The notes under the pieces were generated by a model that worked only from the letters and a program-made list of their open reading frames with translations, was not told the DNA's origin and made no database searches. From Mycolicibacterium arabiense (GTDB taxonomy: Bacteria; Actinomycetota; Actinomycetes; Mycobacteriales; Mycobacteriaceae): a stretch of 64,000 bases of DNA. Of the stretch, positions 9,103-17,017 are shown one piece after another. A program made the position numbers and the translations under genes. Where the stretch lies: NCBI RefSeq assembly GCF_010731815.2, contig NZ_AP022592.1, positions 62,001 to 126,000 on the forward strand, written 5' to 3'. Numbering within the stretch: position 1 is the first letter of the stretch; each line of letters opens with the position of its first letter.

Positions 9103-9996
9103 TCAATCCGCGTCGTCGACGACTAGTTCCTCACCGCGTCGCAGTTCCCGCGCCCGCACGTGGGCGGTCACCGGGGTGCGGTCGAGCACGGCGTCGACCA
9201 TCCGCATGAGGAACCGGTCGACCGCCAGCTCCGCCGGCACCGGGTCGCTGCCGATGGAGACGTGCTCGCCCGCGTCGATGTCGATCTCCCCGCCGTTCCA
9301 TGACGCCACCACCACCGAGGTGGCGTCGTACAAGCCGGTCTCGGCTCCCAATCGTGCGATGAGGTCCACCAGTCGCAGGGCGGGCTTGGCCGAGGTGTCG
9401 AACACCGACGACCGCAGCACCATCACGTAACCCAACGCCGCCAACGGGTGTCGGCCGCGCAGATTGTGCGCATCACCGTAGGACTCCTCGATGCGGTTGA
9501 ACGCGTTGTTGGACAGCGATCTGTCCATCCTCTTGGTGGAGACCAGCAGCTCCGGTCCACGCGACCACCGCGCCATGACCACGTCCACCTGTTTCTCGTA
9601 GGCCCGTCCAAGGATCTTGGCGTCGCTGGACCCCACCTTGGGCACCGAATTCGACGCGATGCGCGAGGCCACCTGCTCGCGCAACGTCCGCGGCAGTCCT
9701 TCCAGCAGTTGCGTCACCTCACGGGGCAGAACCCGAGGCGCCCTGGGCCGCGGCCACACCTCGTCGGCGCCGAAGCCGGCGCGGCGCAGTTCATAGGACA
9801 GCCACACGTCGACCGCCTTGGCTGGTAGCCCCGTGGTGTGCGACAGCTCCAACTGCAGCGGCACCTCCAGCAGTTCGGCGAACGTCTCGACGTCCGGTAC
9901 GTAGCGCCGCGCGTCACCAGAACCGGTCCAGGGGTCCGTCAACTCCCGGTCGACGATCCGGTCGAATTCACCCCACGCGTCTTCACTGGCCGGCAC
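9103..9996 (-). CDS. Putative PD-(D/E)XK nuclease-like protein
   Basis: The product has 297 residues and starts at a GTG without a clear ribosome site. Its centre reads GRAYEKQVDVVMARW followed by ELLVSTKRMD. The spacing of Glu, Asp and (S/T)-x-Lys is what one expects of a PD-(D/E)XK restriction-endonuclease core. The stretch after it (NRIEESYGDAHNLRGRHP) is typical of helices packing against such a core. It is transcribed against the EEP-protein gene. No methyltransferase is beside it, so a classical restriction-modification pair is not seen. The nuclease call is a pattern reading with moderate certainty. The alternative is an uncharacterised actinobacterial protein. Confidence 0.5.
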   Translation of the reverse strand: MPASEDAWGEFDRIVDRELTDPWTGSGDARRYVPDVETFAELLEVPLQLELSHTTGLPAKAVDVWLSYELRRAGFGADEVWPRPRAPRVLPREVTQLLEGLPRTLREQVASRIASNSVPKVGSSDAKILGRAYEKQVDVVMARWSRGPELLVSTKRMDRSLSNNAFNRIEESYGDAHNLRGRHPLAALGYVMVLRSSVFDTSAKPALRLVDLIARLGAETGLYDATSVVVASWNGGEIDIDAGEHVSIGSDPVPAELAVDRFLMRMVDAVLDRTPVTAHVRARELRRGEELVVDDAD

Positions 9997-10170
9997 CGTT
10001 ATTGGCTATCACACATCGCCGGTGCACCTGCCCGAGACGTGCCAGCCCGGATGGCCGCCCACGCGGGGGGCGACGAGCACCACGGCCCCCCGCGGCGGGG
10101 CGACCTCGCCGTCGACCTCCCGCCGCGCAGCCCGACGCCGACCCGATCCCGTCGAGCGCGTTCGCTCCCG

Positions 10171-11397
10171 CTACACGGTCTCCCCGCGGTCCGGCCCCGC
10201 GGTGGACGGGTACGCGGGCCCGGTTGACCCGTCGCCCCAGGGCACTATGCGCGGGGGGATGAGCACGGGCTCGACCTCCCCGTGGAGGCCGGCGTGCAGC
10301 TTCGCGAGCAGGTCGATGGTGGCTTCCATCTTCTCCCGCTCAGGAGGGGCCATCGTGATCCAGCGCTGCGCGGGCGGCAGCCACGTGCGGTGGTGGGAGT
10401 TGTCGTTGCCGGTCAGCATCACACTGCGTTGCCCGTCGTCGTGCACGGCGCGGGGATCCTGGACGGTCGAGCGGCCTGCCGACGGTGCCGCGAGGTGCAC
10501 CATGTAGGCCAGTGCGTCGCTGTCGCAGATCACGGCGTCGACGTCTTCGCGGCGCAGCCAGTCGCGCAACTGGGAGCGGTGCCGTTCACTGCTTGGGGTG
10601 AACGAGTCCAGGTAGCTGATGGTGGTGCGAGGGACCTCACCGCCCACCGCGTCCGCGACGGCCTCGCGCCGATCGCGGGTGACGTGGCTGGTGTCATCGG
10701 AGAAACCGACGTGACCGAAGGTGCGGCACCCCGCCTCACGCAGACGCCGAACCATCTCGGCGATCGCGCTGTGGTTGTCGGTCTCGACGTAGGGATGCCG
10801 GGGCGCGGGCTCACCCGAGGTCGAGCGACGAGGTAACCCGAGCGCGACGTAGGGCACCCCCTGCGCTGCGAGCATCTCCAAGCGCGGGTCATCCACGGAC
10901 AGGTCGTTGACGACGAACATCCGCACCAATCGTTCGCGCATCACCTCCTGATAGGTCCAGGGCGCCAGGGTGTGGGCGTAGTCGCGGTGCCAGCCCTGCA
11001 GGCCCGATTCCCGCTCGGCGCGTTCCTCGTCGGTGCCGCCCACGACGTCGTCGACGCCGGGAACCCGGGGGTCGACGACGAACGGCACGAGGTGCGCATC
11101 GGCGGACTGCGCCGCGTCGAGCAGTTCGTGGAACTGCACGTCCATCACCGGGGACTGCATCGACCACGACCGCGGCATCTGGTAGCCGATCGCGACTTTG
11201 TCCAGAGAACCGCGCCCCCGGCGGATCGGCCGGTAACCGGTCTCGGCGACCGCACGAGCGATGCTCCGCCGCAATTCGGTCGACAGCCGCCCCGGGCGGT
11301 TGAAGAAGTTGCGAACCGACTCCGCACTGGCCCCACTGCGTTCCACGACCCTGTTGAACTCGGCCTCACGCGACGGCCTGCCCACCGGACGATTCAT
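10171..11397 (-). CDS. LacI-like transcriptional regulator
   Basis: The N-terminus (AEFNRVVERSGASAESVRNFFNRPGRLS, split here as a helix-turn-helix followed by a hinge) resembles LacI-family heads ending in AETGYRPIRRG. A periplasmic-binding-protein-like ligand domain follows. It contains typical elements such as VAIGYQMPRS, PYVALGLPRRS, VETDNHSAIAEM (the usual DN in the ligand pocket) and FGHVGFSDD. I take the ATG at 11397, which has GAGG 7 bases upstream, over the GTG at 11403. The gene diverges from the nucleotidyltransferase gene at 11536, so it probably controls that operon and itself. The recognition helix departs from the usual VSxATVSR pattern, so the operator may be atypical. Confidence 0.75.
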   Translation of the reverse strand: MNRPVGRPSREAEFNRVVERSGASAESVRNFFNRPGRLSTELRRSIARAVAETGYRPIRRGRGSLDKVAIGYQMPRSWSMQSPVMDVQFHELLDAAQSADAHLVPFVVDPRVPGVDDVVGGTDEERAERESGLQGWHRDYAHTLAPWTYQEVMRERLVRMFVVNDLSVDDPRLEMLAAQGVPYVALGLPRRSTSGEPAPRHPYVETDNHSAIAEMVRRLREAGCRTFGHVGFSDDTSHVTRDRREAVADAVGGEVPRTTISYLDSFTPSSERHRSQLRDWLRREDVDAVICDSDALAYMVHLAAPSAGRSTVQDPRAVHDDGQRSVMLTGNDNSHHRTWLPPAQRWITMAPPEREKMEATIDLLAKLHAGLHGEVEPVLIPPRIVPWGDGSTGPAYPSTAGPDRGETV

Positions 11398-11535
11398 GAT
11401 CACACCTCGGAAATAAGTCGGCTATTTACATGTACAAGATGTGGGCAGCCGGGATAACCTGGTACACGGTAACGCACGAAACAATTGAACGAGGTCAGAA
11501 CCCTCCCCGTACCCCAACTCACGAAAGAGCTAGCC
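11398..11535. promoter_or_regulatory. Divergent promoter region between the regulator and the nucleotidyltransferase operon
   Basis: This 138-base, relatively AT-rich gap should hold both promoters and the operator. A perfect 8-base palindrome TACATGTA lies at 11427-11434. An AAATA/TATTT inverted pair spaced by 7 bases is at 11411-11427. Neither has the CG-centred form typical of LacI operators, so the binding site is only a guess. Confidence 0.35.
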
Positions 11536-12369
11536 ATGGAACACGAATTTCGCACCGAGGCCTTCGAGGACATGAAGACCAACGAATGGTTCGGCCCGGC
11601 GATGGAGGTCTACTGCCTCAACGACCTGAGGGCGGCCGGATATCAACGACCGCTGACCGGGGTGGTGAAGGCATCCCGCGACAACCCGGTCACGTTCTTC
11701 GAGCGTGAGAACCATCCCTACGTGCGGTTCGCCAGCAGCCACTACTTCGATGAGATCCAGTGGGCCGCGCTGCAGGACGATCCGGTCATCATCTCGGCGA
11801 TGGGTTCCTACGCACCCATGCACGCAGGGCACGTGGAGATGGCCGAGGCCGCCGACACGGCGCTGCGTGCGGAGGGGTTCACACCGATCGCCGCGGTGTT
11901 CTCCCCGCATAGCGAACAGTACGTGCGTGCGAAGATCCTGCCGACGCGTCGGGACGCGCTGATTGCCACCGACGCCCGCATCGCGCAGGCCGAGGACGTG
12001 CTTCCCCCTCGCCTGCGCAGCGGGACCCCGACGTTCATCGACACCTGGGATGCGAGGATGCCCGGCGGTCCGCGCAGCTTCACCGATATCATGATCCGCC
12101 TGGTCAGAACTCTGGAGGCCGCCCAGATCCGCAACGTCACGCCCGTCGCGGTGTTCGGTCCGGACAACGGGATCTCGATGCGTGCCTTCGCCCGCGCGGG
12201 TCAGGCGGTGTGCGTCATCCGACCCGGCCACGAGGACGAGGCCAAGCCCTACGAGGCCGAGCCGCAGATGAAGGCCGCGCTGCGGCAGAAGCGGGTGATC
12301 GTCGCCACCCGCGAGCACAACACAATAATCTCCTCAAGCGAGATTCGCCAACGCAGGGCGGCGGGGTAG
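11536..12369 (+). CDS. Nucleotidyltransferase of the NMNAT/cytidylyltransferase-like (HxGH) superfamily
   Basis: The ATG at 11536 follows GAAAGAG. An upstream in-frame TTG at 11485 is less likely. Residues 85-99 read IISAMGSYAPMHAGH, the first strand plus the HxGH signature of nucleotidylyltransferases. The C-terminus carries IISSSEIR, equivalent to the ISSTxIR motif that binds the nucleotide triphosphate. The ~80-residue N-terminal extension is not part of standard NadD. The enzyme should join NMP from ATP or CTP to a phosphorylated acceptor and release pyrophosphate. It heads a tight operon whose next gene, 2 bases on, is an APH-fold kinase. A kinase plus nucleotidyltransferase pair could activate an alcohol or a cofactor precursor. 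The substrate is not known. Confidence 0.75.
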   Translation: MEHEFRTEAFEDMKTNEWFGPAMEVYCLNDLRAAGYQRPLTGVVKASRDNPVTFFERENHPYVRFASSHYFDEIQWAALQDDPVIISAMGSYAPMHAGHVEMAEAADTALRAEGFTPIAAVFSPHSEQYVRAKILPTRRDALIATDARIAQAEDVLPPRLRSGTPTFIDTWDARMPGGPRSFTDIMIRLVRTLEAAQIRNVTPVAVFGPDNGISMRAFARAGQAVCVIRPGHEDEAKPYEAEPQMKAALRQKRVIVATREHNTIISSSEIRQRRAAG

Positions 12370-12371
12370 CG

Positions 12372-13319
12372 ATGACGATCGCCGGACTCCCCGAACCCGC
12401 CGAGGTACTGCGCGACGCGCGGTTGCCGAGGGACGCGACGACGTTGGCGCGCCAGCGCTTCCACCTGGTCGCCTCGTCGGCGTCGGTGGGGCTCGTGTTC
12501 CGCGTCGGCCTCGCATCGGTGGACTCGGCCGCAGCCGACCCCTGCGATGTCGGACGCTCCCACGAACTGGCCGCTGCCATGGCCGATGCCGGGCTCAACG
12601 TCCTGGCACCGACGACGGCGGCACCCGAGCACCGCGGCCGCTACGTCGTGTCGGCCTTCCCGCTCGCCGAACCCCTCGGTGGCACCGGATGGCGCGCGCA
12701 GGAACCCACCCTGCTCGGGTCGGCCATGACCCGCTGGGCGGACTTCGGCTCCCCGTTGCTCGCGCCGCTGGACATCCCCGGATACACCGCGGGCAGGATC
12801 GACACCGCCGCCGCGTCGGCCGACGACGACCTGCGCGAGGCCGCGCAGTGGTGCCGCGCGCAGCGCGAGTCCCTGGACCGCCGTCATCCGTGGGGGCAAC
12901 TTCTCGACGGGGGCGGATGCGTCCACGGCGACCCGAATCTGGGCAACCTGGTGCGCGTCCCGACGACGAGGACCCCGCTGTTCATCGACCTGGACTCGGT
13001 CAAGTACGGGCCGCGCTGGTACGACCTGGCGGTCATGTCGACCTACGCCGTGCGCTTCACGTCGCACTACCCGTGGAGCGAGATCATGGCCGGCTACCAG
13101 CGCGTCGCCGGCACCGTCGACGTCGACGTCCTCTGGGGGCTGCGCCGGTGGAAGGAGTTCTCCTCGGCGACCCAGCTACTCACGCGGTGGTCGGAACCGG
13201 GCATCGCGCAGGAGTTCCGCAGGCGCACCGGCCTCGACGACACGGGTCGCTGGCGCAACGTCACCAGAACGCTGGTTCACGTCCGCCCCGTTCACGCCGG
13301 GCAGCAGCACCGGGGGTAG
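12372..13319 (+). CDS. APH-fold phosphotransferase family protein
   Basis: The ATG at 12372 lies 2 bases after the preceding stop. The 315-residue protein has the kinase signature of aminoglycoside/choline kinases: CVHGDPNLGN (His185, Asp187, Asn192) and FIDLDSVKYGPRWYDLA (metal-binding Asp206/208). The N-lobe is poorly conserved and a clear ATP-anchoring Lys is not obvious. Members phosphorylate small alcohols or sugars, and some RiPP pathways use them to phosphorylate Ser/Thr of a peptide. Here it lies between a nucleotidyltransferase gene and a small peptide gene, so both a small-molecule and a peptide substrate are possible. Confidence 0.75.
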   Translation: MTIAGLPEPAEVLRDARLPRDATTLARQRFHLVASSASVGLVFRVGLASVDSAAADPCDVGRSHELAAAMADAGLNVLAPTTAAPEHRGRYVVSAFPLAEPLGGTGWRAQEPTLLGSAMTRWADFGSPLLAPLDIPGYTAGRIDTAAASADDDLREAAQWCRAQRESLDRRHPWGQLLDGGGCVHGDPNLGNLVRVPTTRTPLFIDLDSVKYGPRWYDLAVMSTYAVRFTSHYPWSEIMAGYQRVAGTVDVDVLWGLRRWKEFSSATQLLTRWSEPGIAQEFRRRTGLDDTGRWRNVTRTLVHVRPVHAGQQHRG

Positions 13320-13618
13320 CGACGCTCCACGGCATTACCGATGGAACGAATTGTTCCGCCACGGAGCCGACAGTCGCAGTGCTCGAGGCCGCAGTGCTCG
13401 TCGCAGCACCGACGCCACCGCCGGGATGCGGGCCTCGGTCGCCGCGGCCGTCGAGAAGGCCCGATGAGGTCGACGTAGATCCCGCCGCGGCAGCGTCGCG
13501 CCGACGTCACGCGCCGCCGAACTCGTCGGCTGCACGAGATTTGCCCAATACCCGTCGCGGTGGTAGCCGCGGTCGTACGCTCGGCGCACGTTCACCGAAC
13601 TGTGATGGGGGAGAAATC
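13320..13618. other. 299-base gap before the small peptide gene
   Basis: No convincing gene was seen on either strand. An AGGGGGAGAA-type ribosome site lies just before the ATG at 13619. The length of the gap suggests that the peptide and oxygenase genes have their own promoter here, but I could not identify -10/-35 boxes. Confidence 0.4.
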
Positions 13619-13801
13619 ATGGGTATCCGCGACGTTCGCAAGCAGCTCGACGGCGAGGGCGACGACACCGTGCTGGATCGGTCCGATTCCGCCGAGGCGC
13701 TGTCCACCCGCGACCAGGGCGGCCAGGAGGCGTCGATGCAGGACGGCTCCGACGCCTTCGAGTCCAACCGCGCGACGCTCAACATGATCACCCAAGCCTG
13801 A
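13619..13801 (+). CDS. 60-residue acidic Cys-free peptide, candidate precursor or substrate
   Basis: The ATG at 13619 is preceded by GGGGGAGA at a good distance, a stronger ribosome site than at most genes around it. The 60-residue product begins MGIRDVRKQL, is rich in Asp, Glu, Ser, Gln and Gly (for example DGEGDDTVLDRSD and STRDQGGQEASMQDGSD), and ends in ATLNMITQA. It has no Cys, signal peptide or hydrophobic segment. The TGA overlaps the ATG of the next gene (TGATG), so translation is coupled to a JmjC-like oxygenase. Size, composition and coupling fit a modified-peptide precursor or a small accessory subunit. I recognise no family. Being expressed is likely; the role is inference. Confidence 0.65.
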   Translation: MGIRDVRKQLDGEGDDTVLDRSDSAEALSTRDQGGQEASMQDGSDAFESNRATLNMITQA

Positions 13802-14706
13802 TGTCGGTCGCCGCTGACCCGGCGACGAAACCCGCAGGCAGCGCGGCGCGACGGTTGATCGCCGACCTGCACGCTCGCGACGTGCTGGTACCCGGAGACC
13901 GGCCGGTTCGGCCGTCGGTGGTCACCGGAATCGACGTCGACGGGTTGTTCTTCGCCCCCGCGGAGCTGATGGGACTTCTCGACCGCAGCCTGTTGCGATG
14001 GCCGTACGTGACGGTCGTCCACCACGGAGCCACGTCGTCGATCGGTGAATTCACCCGCACCCGCAACGTCATCGGTCATCGCCGAGACGGGTTCGTCGAC
14101 CGCGCCAAGATCCGCGCCCTGATGAACAAGGGCGTATCGGTGAAGTTCAACTCCATCTCGCACTGGCACCGCCCGGTACGGGAGCTGGTGACCGCGCTCG
14201 AGGCCCAACATCCCTGGGCCGTGTCGAGTTACGCCTTCTGGACGCCACCCGCGGAGTCGGGGATGCTCCCGCACCGCGACCCCGGGCACGTCGTCGCCAT
14301 ACAGCTGGCGGGCCGCAAACGCTGGCAGTTGTTCGACGCGGTCGACGACGAGCGCGGGACCCCCGGCATCGACGTGGACCTCTCGCGCGTCACCGACGAC
14401 TTCGTCGTCTCCGCCGGCGACGTCGTCGTGCTCCCGCACGGAACGCCGCACGCCGCGCACGCACTCGACGAGGAGTCCCTGCACCTCACCCTGACCCTGA
14501 CAGAGCCCTCCGCGATCGACCTCTTGGAGGGGTTCCGCCAGGTGACCGTCGAATCCGACCGCCCGACGTTCGTCGAATTCGACAAGCTGAGCCTCGATGA
14601 GCGACCGAGTGCCGTGATCGCCGCGATGCGGGCGCGTGTGCACGATCTGGACACCACCGCCTGGCTCGACGCCACGCTGGCCCTGATGCGCGAAAAGACC
14701 GGTTAG
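13801..14706 (+). CDS. JmjC/cupin-like Fe(II)/2-oxoglutarate-type oxygenase, first copy
   Basis: The ATG is inside the TGATG overlap with the peptide gene. The 301-residue protein shows the JmjC-type metal triad: HRD (His158, Asp160) in GMLPHRDPGH, then a distal His in VVLPHGTPHAAH (about 217). Between them lies VAIQLAGRKRWQLF, which matches the strand that binds the cosubstrate in cupin_4/ribosomal-oxygenase proteins. An upstream conserved stretch reads VSVKFNSISHWHRP. Members hydroxylate amino-acid side chains in proteins or peptides, or small molecules. The translational link to a 60-residue peptide makes that peptide an obvious candidate substrate. Confidence 0.8.
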   Translation: MSVAADPATKPAGSAARRLIADLHARDVLVPGDRPVRPSVVTGIDVDGLFFAPAELMGLLDRSLLRWPYVTVVHHGATSSIGEFTRTRNVIGHRRDGFVDRAKIRALMNKGVSVKFNSISHWHRPVRELVTALEAQHPWAVSSYAFWTPPAESGMLPHRDPGHVVAIQLAGRKRWQLFDAVDDERGTPGIDVDLSRVTDDFVVSAGDVVVLPHGTPHAAHALDEESLHLTLTLTEPSAIDLLEGFRQVTVESDRPTFVEFDKLSLDERPSAVIAAMRARVHDLDTTAWLDATLALMREKTG

Positions 14707-14708
14707 AC

Positions 14709-15641
14709 ATGACAATCCACGACACCACGCACACCTCGAGCCCCCGGCTCACCACGACCGCGGCTCTTCGCGCGCTCGTCGGCGACGTCGCGGAGTTCGA
14801 CGGGCAGTTCTGGGAACGCCGCATCGGGATGTTCTCCGCGGCTCCCGAACTCACCGACCTGGTCACCGAGCAGGAGATGTGGGAGGCCGCCGAGTGCGGG
14901 TTGCTGATCCGGCCCTACTTCACCTGCTTCAACAACGGCGTCCGCGAGCCGCTCGACGAGATCGCCACCACGCGGTGGGTCGGTGAACGCGAGATTCCCG
15001 GTTACATCGACGCCGACGCGATACGCACGGCCTTCGCCCAGGGTGCGACCTACAAGTGGAGCCAGGCCGAACACTGGCATCCCAGGATTGGCGAGTTCAT
15101 CGCCGACCTGCGGCACAGCTTCCGCGGTCAGACCGAGGCGTTCGTCTTCCTGTCCCCGCCCGGCATCACCGCCATGCCCGCCCACATGGACGGCTCCCAC
15201 GTGTTCATCCTGCAGGTCGCAGGAACCAAGGACTGGAACGTCGCCGCGCTCGGCGACACCACCACCGGTCTGCCCGAACGCTACTGGCGATCGCGGATCG
15301 AAGAGGACCGCCGCATCGAGTTCAGCCTGACTCCGGGCGACGTCCTGTACTTGCCGCACGGAACGCCGCACCACGCCCAGGCCCGCGACGGCAACTCCAT
15401 CCACATCGCCATCACCGTGGAGGAGCCCACGACGCTTGAGCTGGCCGACGTCGTCCTCGCGGACTGCCTGCAGCACACGGCGTTGCGCGCCGTAGAACGC
15501 CGCTACCCCCTCGACGAGCCCCGCCGCTTCGCCGAGCAGGTGCGCGCGGCGCTCAGCGACTTCCTCGACGACGGGATTCGGCCCGACGACGAGTACATCG
15601 CCGACGCCGTCCGCGTGATCAGCCACCACCTCGACGACTGA
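14709..15641 (+). CDS. JmjC/cupin-like Fe(II)/2-oxoglutarate-type oxygenase, second copy
   Basis: It starts 2 bases after the first oxygenase gene. The 310-residue product has the same plan: ATYKWSQAEHWHPRIGEF upstream, the HMD pair (His159, Asp161) in PAHMDGSHVFIL, QVAGTKDWNV, and the distal His (about 221) in YLPHGTPHHAQ. The two proteins share the HWHxP element and the LPHGTPH end motif but are otherwise far apart. They are therefore old paralogues, probably with different target residues or successive steps. Both metal triads look intact. The substrate is unknown. Confidence 0.8.
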   Translation: MTIHDTTHTSSPRLTTTAALRALVGDVAEFDGQFWERRIGMFSAAPELTDLVTEQEMWEAAECGLLIRPYFTCFNNGVREPLDEIATTRWVGEREIPGYIDADAIRTAFAQGATYKWSQAEHWHPRIGEFIADLRHSFRGQTEAFVFLSPPGITAMPAHMDGSHVFILQVAGTKDWNVAALGDTTTGLPERYWRSRIEEDRRIEFSLTPGDVLYLPHGTPHHAQARDGNSIHIAITVEEPTTLELADVVLADCLQHTALRAVERRYPLDEPRRFAEQVRAALSDFLDDGIRPDDEYIADAVRVISHHLDD

Positions 15642-15658
15642 TCCGAGTTCCCCGAGCC

Positions 15659-16549
15659 GTGGCGGCCGTCCCCGACGTCGAGCCAGACGAGAGGCCTCAG
15701 GGTCGCGCGGACCTGGTCGCCGACCTGGACCACCTCGGGGTGCGTCCTGGTGACACTCTCATCGTGCACGCGTCGATGCGCGCGGTCGGCCGACTCCTGG
15801 GCGGCCCCGCCACCCTGCTCTCGGCGCTCGAGGACGCCGTCGGCGTCGCCGGGACCATCGTGGCCCCGGCGTTCACCACCTATTTGGCCGACCCCAGCAT
15901 CTGGCGTCGGCCGCCGCCCCCCGACGATTGGGGCCGGATTAGGCGTGACACACCGGCATTCGACCCCCAACGGCACCCGGCGCAACGAAGTTTGGGGGTG
16001 TTCCCCGAACTGCTGCGCACCTGCGGCCGCGCGGTGCGCTCAGCGCATCCGTTGTACTCGTTCGCCGCTGCGGGCCGATTGGCGGCGACACTGTGCGCCC
16101 CCCACCCCCCGGACTTCGCGTTGGGATGCCACGGGCCGCTGCAGCGACTGCACGACGCGGGTGGTCGCGTGCTGCTGATCGGCGTCGGGTGGGATCGCTG
16201 CACGTTACTGCATCTGGCAGAACACCACGTGCCCTACCGCGGCCGGCGCAGTTATCGGTCGTTGGCGCCGTCGGCGGCGCCGCAGGGGACCACGGCGTGG
16301 AACCCCACGCGCCAACTCGTTCTGCACGAAGGCGACTTCGCCGAGATCGGCCGCCGGGTGGAGGCCGCCTCCCGTCCGCATCCGGTGATCCGATGGGGCA
16401 CCGTGGGCTCGGCCGAGGCCGTCCTGGGCGAGGGGCGCGACCTCACCCTGGATGCCGCGCGGCTGCTGATGAGATTTCGCGACCTGTCGAGCGCGACCCG
16501 TTCCGAGCCGTATCCGCAGCTGCGCGAGGAGGGGATGGGCCGTCGGTGA
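15659..16549 (+). CDS. AAC(3)-family N-acetyltransferase
   Basis: It starts at a GTG 17 bases after the second oxygenase gene. The 296-residue protein matches the antibiotic_NAT fold: VRPGDTLIVHASMRAVG, AGTIVAPAFTTY, HPLYSFAAAG and GVGWDRCTLLHLAEHHVPY, which corresponds to the conserved GVxxxxNTxxHxAE segment. Such enzymes transfer acetyl from acetyl-CoA to an amino group, classically N3 of 2-deoxystreptamine. As the last gene of a kinase/oxygenase operon it may acetylate the pathway product, for tailoring or self-protection, rather than confer drug resistance. The usual Asn before Thr is Cys here (DRCTLLH), a small deviation. Confidence 0.8.
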   Translation: MAAVPDVEPDERPQGRADLVADLDHLGVRPGDTLIVHASMRAVGRLLGGPATLLSALEDAVGVAGTIVAPAFTTYLADPSIWRRPPPPDDWGRIRRDTPAFDPQRHPAQRSLGVFPELLRTCGRAVRSAHPLYSFAAAGRLAATLCAPHPPDFALGCHGPLQRLHDAGGRVLLIGVGWDRCTLLHLAEHHVPYRGRRSYRSLAPSAAPQGTTAWNPTRQLVLHEGDFAEIGRRVEAASRPHPVIRWGTVGSAEAVLGEGRDLTLDAARLLMRFRDLSSATRSEPYPQLREEGMGRR

Positions 16550-16717
16550 TGCGGTTGATCGACCGAGGTGTCCTACCCCGCCGAGGCCGAACCGACCGCG
16601 GGGCGCGAGGACGACGCACGCGTGCCCGCCAGCCGCTGCCGCCGGTGCAGTCACACCCGACCGGTGGTGTGAATTTTGAGCGCCGACGCGGGGGAGGCCC
16701 CGGCCGACCATGACGCG

Positions 16718-17017
16718 TCACCGGCCACCGCATGAGCCTCCGTCGTCGCGTTCGGTCGTGCGGGGCGAGGCAGGGCTGCTGTCGGTGGGCCAGCGCTTGA
16801 CGAGGGCCACGATCGCCGTGACGAAGGCCGACACCGCGGCCCCGACGGCAGCCAGCCCATCAGTGTTCCCGGTGCGCAGGAGGACGACTGCCAGCAGCAG
16901 CAGGTGGGCGACGAAACAGCCGGCCAGCACGAGGGCGATCTGGGTGACGATGTTCACGGCTCGCATCCCTTTCGGTGGGTGGATGCGAACAGTCAATGCG
17001 CTAGGGAGTCGTTTCAT
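16718..17017 (-). CDS. Small membrane protein
   Basis: This short product (up to 99 residues) has two hydrophobic segments, [20 protein letters not shown] and the one around [19 protein letters not shown], and a charged Ser/Arg-rich tail. The start is uncertain. An ATG at 17017 gives 99 residues. A GTG within GCCGTGAAC near 16957 has AAAGGG at a good distance and gives about 79. Its 5' end overlaps the kinase fragment at 17001-17318. No family was recognised. It may be a real two-helix membrane protein or part of the decayed zone. Confidence 0.4.
   Translation of the reverse strand: MKRLPSALTVRIHPPKGMRAVNIVTQIALVLAGCFVAHLLLLAVVLLRTGNTDGLAAVGAAVSAFVTAIVALVKRWPTDSSPASPRTTERDDGGSCGGR

Noticed and set aside
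9103..11397. Restriction-modification system
   Set aside because: Only a nuclease-like protein is seen. No DNA methyltransferase or specificity subunit occurs anywhere in the window.
15659..16549. AAC(3)-family gene as a plain aminoglycoside resistance determinant
   Set aside because: It sits at the end of a biosynthetic-looking operon and has an altered Asn-Thr position. Family membership alone does not show a drug substrate.
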